A stretch of 64,000 bases of DNA from Craterostigma plantagineum (lineage: Eukaryota > Streptophyta > Magnoliopsida > Lamiales > Linderniaceae), in contig JAPQWV010000028.1 in assembly GCA_027422505.1 (NCBI GenBank), positions 3,200,001 to 3,264,000 of the forward strand. The letters are read 5' to 3'. Each line of letters opens with the position of its first letter. Position 1 is the first letter of the stretch. The notes below the pieces were generated by a model that saw only the letters and a program-made list of their open reading frames with translations, made no database searches and was not told where the DNA came from. The position numbers and the translations under genes are program-made. Below, one piece after another: positions 11,951 through 23,054 of this stretch.

Positions 11951-14900
11951 TTGTTTTTGCAGATCCATCATGTGTGGTACCTCGACTCTGGTTGCTCCAC
12001 ACACATGACTGGTAGTCAAGAGCTGCTGAGCAACTACAAAGACCGACCAAACGGCAAAGTCAGATTTGGGAACAACGATTCAGCCCAGATTCTAGGACTT
12101 GGAGATATCACTCTGAAGAATCTGACCATCAAAGATGTCTCGTACGTCGAAGGCCTCCGCCATAACTAGTTCAGCATAGGCCAATTCTGTGACAAAGGAT
12201 TCCAGGTGATCTTCCATGCTGACCGGTGCAGAATTGTGGATAGTCAGGACACAAAACTCCTTCAAGGACTTCGGAGATCCAATCTTTACACGATCAACCT
12301 GACGTCTGTGCGGCCCTCAACAGCTGTATGCTCATTTCTCAGACTGATTTACAGAGGAACAGCTTATGGCATCAACGACTGTCTCATCTGAATATGAAAG
12401 CTCTCCAACATCTTTCTACGAAAAAGTTGGTTCACGGTCTTCCAACTATACAACTACAAAGGGAGCATCACTGTTCGGCATGTCAATTAGGAAAAATGAA
12501 GCGAGCATCTCATCACGTCAAGCAAATTGCATCTACTTCTCGACCATTGGAACTAATTCACATGGATCTCTGTGGTCCGATGCAGACTCAGAGTATCAAT
12601 GGAAGAAAGTATGTCCTAGTGATTGTGGATGACTATTCTCGCTACACATGGACTAAGTTCCTCCGAACGAAAGATGAGACAGGTGACTTGATCATCAATT
12701 TTGTGAACACAACTCAAAATCTGCTGCAATAGACTAATCAAGTTGTTCGAACAGACAACGGCACTGAGTTCAAGAACAATCACCTCAGTGAGTTTTATCA
12801 GAAACTTGGAATAAGTCAACAATTTTCAGCCGCCAAAACACCTCAACAAAATGGGGTCGTTGAAAGGAAAAATCGAACACTAGTGGAAGCCGCTCGTACA
12901 ATGCTGATCCAATCGGAACTTCCACACTTTCTATGGGCTGAAGCAGTCAATACCGCTTGTTTTACTCAAAACAGGACGGTGGTTCACAAACGGTTCAACA
13001 AGACTCGGTATGAGATTGTGAATAATAGAGTGCCCAACATCTCTTTCCTTAAAGTCTTCGGGTGCAAGTGCTTTGTGGCGAACGACCGAGAGCAACGTGC
13101 AAAGTTCGACCCTAAAGCATTCGAAGCTACATTTGTCGGGTATTCTTCAACATCAAAAGCGTACCGAGTATACATCAAGTCCAACCGAACTATTAAGGAA
13201 AGCTATAATGTCACTTTCCACGAAGTGGCAGAGATGGCTTCTGGTCAATTCAGTCCAGGACCCGTGCCTAACCCGTTGGCTTCTGAAGACAACATTTCAG
13301 AACCCGTAATCACTTGTGTGTTGGCACAAAACCAACAGAAGATGGCAACAACTTCAGGATCAGTGTCAGACGAAGCAACGAGACTTGCAATTGACGACTT
13401 GGATTCTCTCTTCGAATCGGTATATCAGTCATACAGGCCTACACCAACAATGGATTATCTACCGAATGAGACCGACGTACCAAGTCCATTCGGAATTGCC
13501 ACAGAACACCGAAGAACCTACAATGGTCATCGAGGAAGTATCATCTGAGACGATCAATCCAAGTGCAGTATTGGAACTTCCTCAGACAAATGATCAATCT
13601 GAGACTATAGGCAATCTAGATCCACAGATAGCTGACGCACCGACTTCAGCCTTGCCTCATGAGCGCAAGTGGACGAGAGGCCACTCGGTTGATCAGATAA
13701 TTGGCGATCCCTCGGTTGGTGTGAGGACACGTCGTCAACACAGTCTTTTCAGTTGCTTCCTGAGCCAAAACGAGCATACCAAAGTAGCAGACGCACTTCG
13801 AGACCCGGATTGGACAATCGCAATGCAAGAGGAAATCAATCAATTCGAACGTCTTCAAGTGTGGACCTTGGTACCCCGTCCACATGGGAAAACAGTGGTC
13901 GGAACTTAATGGGTTTTCAAGAATAAGAAAAATGAAGATGGTGAAGTGATCCGGAACAAAGCAAGGCTAGTTGCTAAGGGATACAATCAACAGGAAGGCA
14001 TCGACTACGACGAGACTTATGCTCCTGTTGCCCGTATCGAAGCTATCCGCCTCCTGCTGGCTTATGCGGCTCACAAAGACTTCAAAGTCTATCAGATGGA
14101 TGTTAAAACCGCCTTTCTCAACGGCGTGTTAAAAGAAGAAGTCTACGTCGCTCAGCCGGAAGGTTTCGTTGATCAAGAACATCCCGATCATGTCTATCGC
14201 TTGGACAAAGCTCTCTATGGACTAAAACAAGCCCCACGTGCTTGGTACGATGTCCTGAGTGATTTCCTCGTGAAGTCTGGATTCATACGAGGAACGATAG
14301 ACACAACCCTCTTCATTAAATGGCATGACAAAGATCTGATGGTCGTCCAAGTATACGTCGACGACATCATCTTCGGATCAACAAATCTCGGCTCTGCAAG
14401 AAGTTTGGAGATCTCATGAAGAGCAAATTCGAGATGAGTCACATGGGAGAGATGCAATTTTTCTTAGGACTCCAAGTCAGGCAGCTCAATGATGGAATTT
14501 CATCAGTCAGACAAAATACATCAAGGATATTCTGAAGAAATTTCATCAAGACCAGAGCAAGACTCTCAGCACTCCTATGTCACCAAGCTGCAAGTTGGAT
14601 GCCGATCCCTCTGGCAAGTCGATCGACATCACACTGTATCGCAGTATCATTTGATCTCTTCTCTACCTTACTTCGAGCCGGCCGAACATCATGTTTGCCA
14701 CGTGCTTGTGTGCCCGTTTTCAAGCCGATCCCAAAGAATCCCATATGCTCGCGGTCAAATGAATTTTACGCTACCTTAAGGACACCTCTACCCTTGGCCT
14801 ATGGTATCCAAAGGGTACGAATTTTAAACTTATCGGCTACACTGACGCTGACTATGCAGGTTGCTGAATGGACAGGAAAAGCACGTCCGGTGGCGCTCAA

Positions 14901-15296
14901 TTTTTAGGCGAAAAACTGGTTTGCTGGTCATCCAAAAAGCAGAACTGTGTGTCAACTTCGACGGCCGAAGCAGAATACGTAGCTGCTGCCAGCTGTTGCT
15001 CACAGATGCTGTGGATGCGGACACAGCTTCGCGACTATGGGTACAATCTGAATAATATATCCATATATAGTGATAGTCAGAGGGCAATCGCCATTACTTG
15101 CAATCCTGTTCATCATTCACGCACAAAACACATAGACATTAGATATCATTTTATCAAAGATCACGTAGAAAAAGGCACGATAGAGATGTACTTTGTGAAC
15201 ACGGAGTTTCAGCTAGCCGACATTTTCACCAAGGCATTGGATGAGAAACGATTTCAATTCCTTGTCGGAAAATTAGGCATGTTGTATCTTCCGTAA
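11951..15296 (+). pseudogene. pol: S1 pol: protease, integrase, RT, RNase H (broken)
   Basis: Domains run in Copia order. Protease has WYLDSGCSTHMTG (about 11971). The integrase zinc domain has LWHQRLSHLN and HHCSACQLGK (12361-12491). The integrase core keeps all three acidic residues: HMDLCGP, RTDNGTEF and NGVVERKNR (12556-12875). RT has [26 protein letters not shown] and catalytic YVDD (14354-14365). RNase H has MDRKSTSGG and STAEAEYVAAASCC and runs to LGMLYLP. Breaks: TAG after HN near 12167, a frameshift near 12325, TAG at 12730, a frame change near 13500, TAA at 13907 (a Lys in S2) and several frameshifts at 14395-14870. Catalytic motifs survive but the polyprotein does not. Confidence 0.92.
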
Positions 15297-15637
15297 TATG
15301 TGCATTACCTGATCTTCTGTGCTATCACATGCTCTATTCTATGTGCTTTCTATGCTTATTTGTTCTTATCTTGCGTGATAAAAATAAATATAAAAAATAA
15401 TAATAATAACATATATATTTCTATATATAATATAAAGGGGTATGACGAAATCCTTTAGGATGCTTTGATCTAAAGTCACTTAGAATTTTACCCCGACATG
15501 CGATCGATTTAATTGCTTAATTTTGTCAGTCTAAGTCGCATTCTTGTGTCTAAAGGTCATTAGGTTGCTCCACTAGACACAAAGCCACTATAAATGTGAG
15601 GATTCAAGCCTGTCTTAACTAGTGATACTTGGCTTCA
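15297..15637 (+). other. S1 post-pol spacer, conserved in S2 and S3
   Basis: An AT-rich start (15360-15435) is followed by a block shared in inverse orientation with S2 (52620-52740) and S3 (63870-64000), for example CTAAGTCGCATTCTTGTGTC at 15532-15551. No ORF is visible. Its conservation in three copies suggests it belongs to the element. Confidence 0.7.
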
Positions 15638-16106
15638 TGTGATGCCCGGGGCCGAAGAGGGCGGGGAGTGATCGCCGGTGCCAGAGAGGTGCACGGACAA
15701 AGGAGCGGCTCCTGGCAGACTTCTAGGCGCAGGGGTACATGAACGAACCGATCCGACACCCGAATGAGAGGGGATCGTGAGACTGACAATGTATGGGCAT
15801 GTCAGACTAAGAATCGTATAAGAGAATTGATAGTACTACTCATATCACCAAGGTCGACCTACCTTTTCGGGAGTCCATCTATAGAAACTCCGAAGTTAAG
15901 CGTGCTTGACTTGGGGCAATCTAGGGATGGGTGACCCCCTGGGAAGTTTCTCAGGGTGCGTGTGAGCGAGTGCACGAAGCACGCTGAAAGGTTAAATGGT
16001 GATAAAGTGGGGCCAGACTATCAGTTGGAGTGTGGTGGGCCCAACCCCACTAGTCCCGGTAGGTACCGATGCTACAGTGACACCCGGTATGGGACGGGAT
16101 GTTACA
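15638..16106 (+). mobile_element. Solo LTR of a Cassandra-like TRIM carrying 5S sequence
   Basis: This 469-bp unit starts TGTGATGCCC, ends GGGATGTTACA and is flanked by the duplication CTTCA (15633-15637 and 16107-16111). It is the same LTR as in the two-LTR copy at 27146-28144. A 5S rRNA-derived core lies at about 15845-15962. S2 has the uninterrupted site near 52000-52030. The solo state means the original element lost one LTR and its interior by LTR-LTR recombination. Confidence 0.92.
15845..15962 (+). promoter_or_regulatory. 5S rRNA-derived Pol III promoter region in solo LTR
   Basis: AACTCCGAAGTTAAGCGTGC and GGATGGGTGACCCCCTGGGA are close to the A box and C box of plant 5S rRNA. From GTTAAG to GGATGG there are 30 bases, the same as in ordinary plant 5S genes. 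The stretch between them has diverged. Cassandra TRIMs are known to carry such 5S promoters. It is not a normal 5S gene. Confidence 0.85.
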
Positions 16107-16430
16107 CTTCATACTCATCTTGCGTTAGATCGTTAGGAAAATAATAAGGGAGTTTAGGATATTCCTCATTCGGCCTTATATAAATTCCACGTTAGCCCTT
16201 AGTCATCCACTTTGAGCCTTCTCCGACGTCCTTTTCTTCATTTAAAACCCATTTCCAGCTTTCAACCGAACTTTATGCTCTTCGGATGGTTGTTCAAACG
16301 AGAAAAGGAGGGGGAGATAACAAAATAAAAAGTAAAATGATGACAAAAGAAGGCATTGCTCAACGCGCAAAAATCAGACCAAAGGAACCGGCCTTCCGAC
16401 TACCTTGTAGAAAGTGGCATGGATCCTGCT
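16107..16430 (+). other. S1 spacer between solo LTR and repeated units
   Basis: This matches S2 at 51855-52030 and S3 at about 63450-63800 in inverse orientation, for example the string around TAGATCGTTAGGAAA. No gene is seen. Confidence 0.55.
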
Positions 16431-16700
16431 GTGAACTTCTCCAACGATAATTTCGTACGCTCGTCAGAACGGCTGGAAGAGGAGCACCACGAAGTGAACT
16501 TCTCCAACGATAATCCGGTCTTATATCGGGAAACGAGAAGAGGAGTGCAGCCTCGGGTACGAATTCCATAACCGAGAACTTCTCCAAATTGATAATCTCT
16601 GAAACCTCAATAGGGATTAAGAGAAGAGGAGCTCAGTATCGGCCCGAGAACCAACAAGAAGAACTTCGCCTACGATAATCTCCTAGAGCCTCATGGAGAA
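16431..16700 (+). repeat. Four degenerate GAACTTCTCC...GATAAT units
   Basis: GAACTTCTCCAACGATAAT occurs near 16434 and 16496. Variants GAACTTCTCCAAATTGATAA (about 16579) and GAACTTCGCCTACGATAATC (about 16663) follow. The units are roughly 62-85 bp apart and alternate with AGAGGAGCACC-type segments. The same set is present inverted in S2 (51590-51850) and S3 (63170-63430). ORFs across it (16356-16571 and its antisense) arise from the repeat and are not genes. Confidence 0.75.
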
Positions 16701-17520
16701 GCGGAGCTTCAGCTTGAGCATAATATAAAAAGGGATAGTTCTTAAAAGAAAAGGAGGGAGAAAAGATTGAAAAGAAGAAAGACGCCGAAAAAAAAGGAGA
16801 CGGACGTAGAATTGGAAGACGATGAAGAGATAAGCTCACTTCCCTTTAAATTCCTTCCGTTCTAAGTCCTAGCCAAATTATAACCCTTACAACCCTTTGA
16901 TTCCACATAGACGGTCTCTCGCTTAGGTGAAATGATTAAAAAATGCCTCGATCACAGGTAAATTGACTAAAAATTGCTTGTGTTGACTTGAGTGATAAAA
17001 ATATAAAAATCTCAAGATAGCTAATTGAGAGCAAGAGCGAACCTGGTGAGAGTTGTCGAAATGGACCAGTCTATGGACTTAGGACTTTAGTTTGACGACA
17101 TGACTTGACGGCATTTTCTTCTTTCAAATGTCTCGTAAAATTTTAGGCGTGACGATTGATCGAAGCAAAATAATCTGACCCCATAAATAAAATATATATA
17201 TATATATATATATATATAATAATAAATAAATAATAATAATAATTCGCACATTTTGACATGAAATATTATGTTTCATATGCGTTGAATTGAATAAATGCGA
17301 ATTTCTGTAGTGTATCGCACATTCTAAATGCAATTATAGATTGCATTGGTACTGAATTGTTTAAATGCGATACTTTTCTCATTGCTTCTACCCTCACACA
17401 AAACTTTAAAGTACATGTTTTTGGGGACCATGTATACATGCTTACTAGGTAAATTTGTGTGCTCGTGACTTGAATTGATTTCATATGCTTGCATAATTAG
17501 TCAATTCATGTGCATCATTT
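16701..17520 (+). other. S1 non-coding block with conserved core and (TA)n
   Basis: The core GAAGCAAAATAATCTGACCC (17162-17181) recurs inverted at about 51111-51130 in S2 and 62663-62682 in S3. A (TA)n tract at about 17192-17219 follows directly. No ORF is supported; the TA tract gives a meaningless Ile/Tyr run on the minus strand. Confidence 0.6.
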
Positions 17521-17820
17521 GAGGGGGAGCAAGTATAAGACTTGTAGATTAGCTCCAAATATTTTTGACATTTCTCTGAGTATTTCAGATCTTTCAAAAT
17601 TAAAGAGCGAGACGTCGACACTACAAAGAGAGGAGCTAGACACAAGACCAAATATTTCAAAGATAAAACTGCCAAAAATAATTGTTGATTAACTCCATTA
17701 TTACTAACGCTTATCTCTAAGTGGTACAGATTTTTAAATTTCTGCCAGGGGAGCTAGACGTTACTACACGGAAAATACAGGGAGTTAATTGCATTTATTT
17801 TAAATACTAAGGGGGAGTCT
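17521..17820 (+). repeat. Three internal purine-tract units in S1
   Basis: GAGGGGGAGC (17521), CCAGGGGAGC (about 17746) and AAGGGGGAGT (17810) resemble the real polypurine tract at 23038. Between them lie related segments such as CAAATATTTTTGACATTTC. Equivalent tracts exist in S2 (50477, 50623 and 50771) and S3 (61951, 62105 and 62336). Multiple PPT-like tracts are known in sireviruses; their use as internal plus-strand primers here is inference. Confidence 0.65.
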
Positions 17821-18035
17821 TACAAAGGGTTTTATTTTGAAATAGGGGTCAATCTGAAAAATTTTAGAAGTACTTACTATCGAGAAACTAGATAGCAGAC
17901 TTAATTCACGATCATAAGTTTCTCGATCGTAAACAGTGTTGGGAACGATTTTGATTAGCCGCGCTAATTTGCGATCGAGAAAATTGAATTAAAGAGCAAT
18001 TTTCGAATCGAAAATTTCTCGAGCGCAAATAGTAA

Positions 18036-18243
18036 TGGGCCTGTTCCATTGAATCGCAAAATGTCAAATCGTAAACCCATCATCGACTTACAGCGAGTAA
18101 TAAAAGTCCACTTTTATGTCAGTCGAAAAACTTTTTCTCACGCAACCCTAAATCGCAAAAATTTCTCTCGCGAAAAACTTTCACAGACAGTTCAAAATTG
18201 CTCAAAAATCTTTCGATTTTCAACACGAAATTGTCTGTTTAAG
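18036..18243 (+). promoter_or_regulatory. Predicted internal promoter and leader exon for the S1 third ORF
   Basis: TGGGCC (18036-18041, a plant site II motif) is followed by telo-box-like AACCCTAA (18144-18151) and then AAG|GTAGA at 18241-18248. S2 has TGGGCC at 50354-50359, AAACCCT near 50270 and AAG|GTAGA at the 50149/50150 boundary. S3 has TGGGCC at 61829-61834, AACCCTTA near 61725 and AAG|GTAGA at 61610. The TGGGCC-to-donor spacing is 208, 210 and 224 bases. This is the layout of many plant translation-related gene promoters with a leader intron. Promoter activity is inferred. Confidence 0.5.
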
Positions 18244-19562
18244 GTAGAAATGAGAATCTGTTGCCATTTGCGTGTGATTTAACTTCGTTAGCATCTGCAT
18301 TTTGTTGTTTTTCGCATGATTTATATTAGTTTCTCGACTGTTCTTCAAAACTGAGAAAATCGTATACTATTTCATAGTGTTTTAGGCTTGATTTTGAACT
18401 TTATCTGAGTTTAATGCCTGCACTTAAGATAGTTTCGATATTCTCTATGAATCTGGTAGAATGGATCATCGGAAAATCTGCATCTTCGACTGAAATCTGA
18501 GTTTTGATGAAACTGGGTATTTGAATGTTTAAAGTCATCGAAGAACTTTGTCGATCGCAAACAGTCTTAATTGAATTCCGATTTAATTGAGATACTGTTT
18601 GTGTCGAATTAGTTTTTCGATCGGTAAAATTCTGATTTAGTCGCCAAGATAGAAGATTTTGACCGAAAAAATTACTTACCATCGAGAAATCTAATTAGGA
18701 TTTTTGTGAGCGAAAAACTTACGCACTGATTAGACAATTTAGATGCAAATTTTATCGAGCGTAAAACTTACTATCGCAAAATAGAAATTTTCGATTCAAT
18801 TTCAATTTGATCGCAAAAATTTAGCAGCGAGAAATTAATTTTTCAACACGTAATTTTTCGATCGCAAAATTCGCCGCTTGGGATCTAATTGATTGGAAAA
18901 TTTCTCGACCATTGACTTAGTCTTTGGTTGACTAATTTCTAGATAAAATTATATCGCAGCGAAAATTATTTTACTTACAATCGAAAATCACATTCCGCTC
19001 GACAAATTTCAAATCGAAAATTTTATTCAATCGAGGAAAATTTATCGATAGTAAATTTACCTGAGAAATAATTTCTCGATCGTAAATTTACACGGAATTT
19101 TTCTCGATCGTAAAATAGGTCGACTACAGTCTCGATTTCAACTTCAATACTTAGAAAATTTTACTAAGTCTTTTACTCTGTAGCGGACCTTTGCGAATAA
19201 AATTTTCTCGATCGAAAAATCGAACTGAGTCATTACAATTGAAATCAATGCATAGGAAATCATTTTCAAAATCAATTTTATCGAGCGAAAATTTTCTCGT
19301 CATGAACAGTGTCCTTTTTCACGAGTCAACACTTAGAAAATTTCGAACTATTTTTCACGCGATTTATACTTCATTCGAAATTACATTCATGCCATTACGA
19401 TTTTTCAAAATTGAGCATATACTATGCATTTGATATGATTTCAATTCAAAATTCATCGAACATGCTATTACTTGCGATATTACTATAGTTTGATGAAATT
19501 TATTCATACTTCGACTGAAAATAAAATTGAACTAATAAACTTTTATATCTCTTATTTTTCAG
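18244..19562 (+). other. Predicted 5'-UTR intron before the S1 third ORF
   Basis: It begins AAG|GTAGAAATG and ends TCTTATTTTTCAG directly before the ATG at 19563. The donor is conserved in all three copies. The acceptor CAG|ATGG is conserved in S1 and S3, whereas S2 has CCG|ATGG. The interior is AT-rich and carries the TTTCTCG/CGATCG dyad array. Length is 1,319 bp here and about 1,068 bp in S3. Splicing is inferred from conservation only. Confidence 0.5.
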
Positions 19563-22500
19563 ATGGATCGCTATCCAAGATATAATCACATATACGACCA
19601 CAACCTGTATCTGAAAGTTCAGGATACAAATTTTCAGCTCGATCTGAGCACCTTTCGATGCCCGGACGAGATCATTGTCTCTATCCTGAGAGGTCACCCC
19701 ATCTGGCACGCATTGACGGTCACCGCCTCAGTGCCAATGGTCTATCTCCAGCAATTCTGGGGATGTATACAAGGAGTTGTAGCGAATGGGGCATTCTCCT
19801 TCACAACAAGAATCGGTACGCGGCATATTCATATGAGCAAGAGCCAGTTCGGGATGATACTGGACTTGCCACACAGCGACAACTACGACCCGCTCCCGTC
19901 GGACGCAGAAATGGTCCATGACTTCATGCACATGGGATATCAACCGCAGCTCACCAAATTAGCTCAGGTCCAGAGCAGCGGTATCCCTCACCCCTGGAAG
20001 ACACTGTTCGGGATCGTGAACAAGTGTCTATCACCAAAGCATGCCGGTTTCGACAAGGGCAACGGCAATATACTGCGAATCTTTCACGGTCTCGCCTTCG
20101 CCAGAAACTACGACTTCGCACAGCTAATCTGGAATGATCTAGCTGAACAGATCCGGCTGAAGGAAAACCGGTCAAAGAACGTGCCCTATGCTCGATGGTT
20201 CAACGTGATCATCAGGGAGGTCATGGAGCTACATGCGGAGAACATCCCACAGCTGCCTCCTGGTGGAAACTATCAGCCGCCAAGGCTAAAGTTCTTCCAC
20301 AATCCACGGCTCACGGACTTGGACCAACCGTCGATGCCGATTCCGCTCCAACTACTCAGGCTTGCCGACCCCACGGGAGCTGAGTATCAATGATTCTGCC
20401 GGGAACACCACTTAACAGAGCAAATGATCAGAGGGCCCCCGGCAGATTACCATGTGAGCCCTCCCCAACCGGAACACCAACCAAGCCCTGACGACGCGAT
20501 GATAGATGTTGTCGCTCAGTAGCTTCAACAGGAGTCTCCCTTGATCGAAGAGCCGATGCCCGACGTAGATGAGACCTTGATAGACGTCGTGGCTACCGAG
20601 ATGGCGCTCGAGGCTCCTGAACATGAATACCAAGTGGAAGTGCCCGTACATGTAGGCGTGCTCGAATAAACCATTGAGGAGGTTCTTCTACAAGAAGCAC
20701 AGCCCGAGACAGAAATTGGGCAAAGCTCGCTTCCATTGGTGACAGATCAGGCTCTAGGGGATGTTGAACGTGATCCCACTCCCCACACAGCTACACCATC
20801 CGACACGGAATCAGATGAGGAGATTAGCCTGATAAGACGGACTCCCAGACGACTTAGTATACAAGTGGAGTCCCTCTTCCCGGCCGTCATCAACGCACCA
20901 GATACTCCACTGACCACAACGACAAGGGTTGACGGCACTTCTTCGCTCAATCTTGAGCCGCAACCAACTCACGTGGTATCTGGTTCGCAGGCGCAACCCG
21001 AGCCTGCAACAACACCCATAGAGACGAATCCTCAGGATTCGACTCGAGGATTGGGTGGAAGTCTCATACAGTCACAACCTCAAGTGACTGTGAGCCAACC
21101 CACAGAGTCGGTGTCTACTCAAGGGTTGATAACAGGCGACGTCAGTCGTCCTGGTCCATCTAAGGAGGCGTCCGCACCCTTCGTGACGACCGAATAGTTC
21201 CAGGCCGCTCTCTCTGCCGCTGTACAGTTAATGGAAGAAAAGATCACAGAGAGAGTACTCCAAGCACTCTAGGCATCCCGAAGAGATACCGGGAAAGCAC
21301 CTGCCTCTGAAGGCCCTTCGTCACGAACCAACCCCACACCTCCACAGCCCACACCCACCGACCCTCTAGCCACTTCCTCCATCCTCATCAACCCATACAC
21401 AATCCCCATCACCGAGCTCCATGACATTCTCCTCGCCCGTCTGATAGGCCTTTCCATCCGATCGCCGCAAGAAGAATCCCTCTATAGACGATTGGTGGAC
21501 CATCCTGAGCCACCGACTGACACCTGCCGAGGCCAAAGCTCCCACTCCTGGCGCAGACTTGACGATCCTGACAATCAGGACCCTCATGAGGGGGAGAAGA
21601 GGCCAAGGACATCAACAAGTGGCCAAGGACAAGGCTCGGGCGCCACGCAGACAAGCGCCGGAGCTGGTGAAACCCAAACACAAACCCACCAAACCCAAAC
21701 TACCTACACCACGCACCGCACCGCCCACATCGACCCACCAACCTTTCATCTCAGGACGCCTCCGTCCACACCACCGATATACTCAAGCCCCTTGCTTCCG
21801 GAAGAAGAAGCAAGTGCTGCGATGCTTGTAGCTCTAGCAGCTACCCAAGCCACTCCCTCAGCCGCTCCAGACCAATCGGGACCCTCTGGACATGGTGTCA
21901 ATCCACACGAGTCCCTAGACAAGTACATCTTCGAAGGACAGTGGATGACCCATTCCATGCCCGAGGAGCATCAAAGACGACGGATTCACGACGTTCGGCG
22001 CTTTCTACAACAAGCGTCTATAGACCTCGTAATCATAGAAGACGACGAACTTCAGGAAGGTGAAGACTACCAACGAGACATCCCAAGGCTATCAGAGTTG
22101 ATCGCACAACGAGCGGCCTCCCCCACAAGGCAAATGCCAGGGACCGTCCGGATTGACACGCAATGGGAAAACATCCAAATAAAAATTCCCTTCCTAGAAG
22201 AAGTTCGTGAGAATATTTGGAGGTCTCCGAACAGAGTGAAGAAGCCGAACGAGTTCGAGCTTAGAGGGATCTCTCATTGGGATCAGCAGAAGAGGATGAC
22301 CTACCTCTGGATGCTGACCAAACTAGGACCTGATGTTAGGCTGGGGATGACTAAGGCATAAGCCAAGAGCCATTATAAGAGTCTCTCCCCAGTATGCCAA
22401 CTCCTCAGCGTCTACTGTGCAAAATGAGGACTTCCAACACCTTACTACGTCATTGAAAGAGTGGACAGGACCCGAGAGGAACTGAACGAGAGCGACCTAC

Positions 22501-23054
22501 CGTACATCCCTGCTGATGAGGTGTACAACCTCTATAATCTGTACGTGGAGAAGTACAAAGGTCCTCAGGGCTTCATCAAGAAAGAAGGCCTCGAAGGGCT
22601 CTACCGGTTCATGATGCGCCAAGTCAAGTACTATGCCGCACACGACCTTCAGATGGCTCTGGAGAGCAATATGAAGAAGGTCAACATGACCGCTCCACTC
22701 AACAAAGGACCTGAGATCGAAGGGCTTCCCAACAATCACGTGCACATCAGCTCAGTCCAAGGCATCACCTACCACAATCCAATAGCAAAGAAGAATAGGT
22801 TGATGCTCAAGGTCGTCAGGAAAAACATCGAGCAGAGGTTGGAAGAAATCAACAGAGACACTATGCTGAGGATCCACAGGTTCGTGAGAGAACAGCCGCT
22901 CCTAATGGAATTGCTTGAAGATATCGAGGAGCGACTGGAGCTTAGGATCACTCTGAGGAACTACGAGCATGCGCTGGGCTTGCGCAGATCATATTACGCC
23001 CGACGAGGACAAACGGCGCGGAGACGCAATCAAGCACAAAGGGGGAGATTGTAG
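19563..23054 (+). pseudogene. S1 third ORF (post-pol, 'env-like' position), seven in-frame stops
   Basis: A single reading frame of 1,163 codons is interrupted only by stops: TGA 20391, TAG near 20520, TAA 20667, TAG 21195, TAG 21270, TAA 22359 and TGA 22425. There is no frameshift. Residues 1-280 form a conserved globular part (DEIIVSILRGHPIWHALTVT, VPMVYLQQFW, HPWKTLFGIVNKCL, YDFAQLIWNDLAEQI). This resembles an extra ORF I know from Copia elements of Asteraceae. The middle (about 300-780) is rich in Pro, Thr, Gln and acidic residues. The last 300 residues are again folded-looking (ELRGISHWDQQKRMTYL, MRQVKYYAAHDLQMALESNM). I see no signal peptide or membrane helix, so an envelope role is not supported. 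Function is unknown. Confidence 0.8.
23038..23049 (+). other. S1 polypurine tract
   Basis: AAAGGGGGAGAT lies directly before the 3' LTR. It also encodes the last residues of the third ORF (QRGRL), whose stop TAG is bases 3-5 of the LTR. Confidence 0.9.

Noticed and set aside
15845..15962. Ordinary 5S rRNA gene
   Set aside because: Only the promoter boxes match; the rest has diverged, and it lies inside an LTR with TG...CA ends and a target duplication.
17124..17333. Small minus-strand ORF with an Ile/Tyr run
   Set aside because: It is a translation of the (TA)n tract.
19563..23054. True envelope gene
   Set aside because: Position is env-like, but I see no signal peptide, transmembrane helix or Cys-rich ectodomain.
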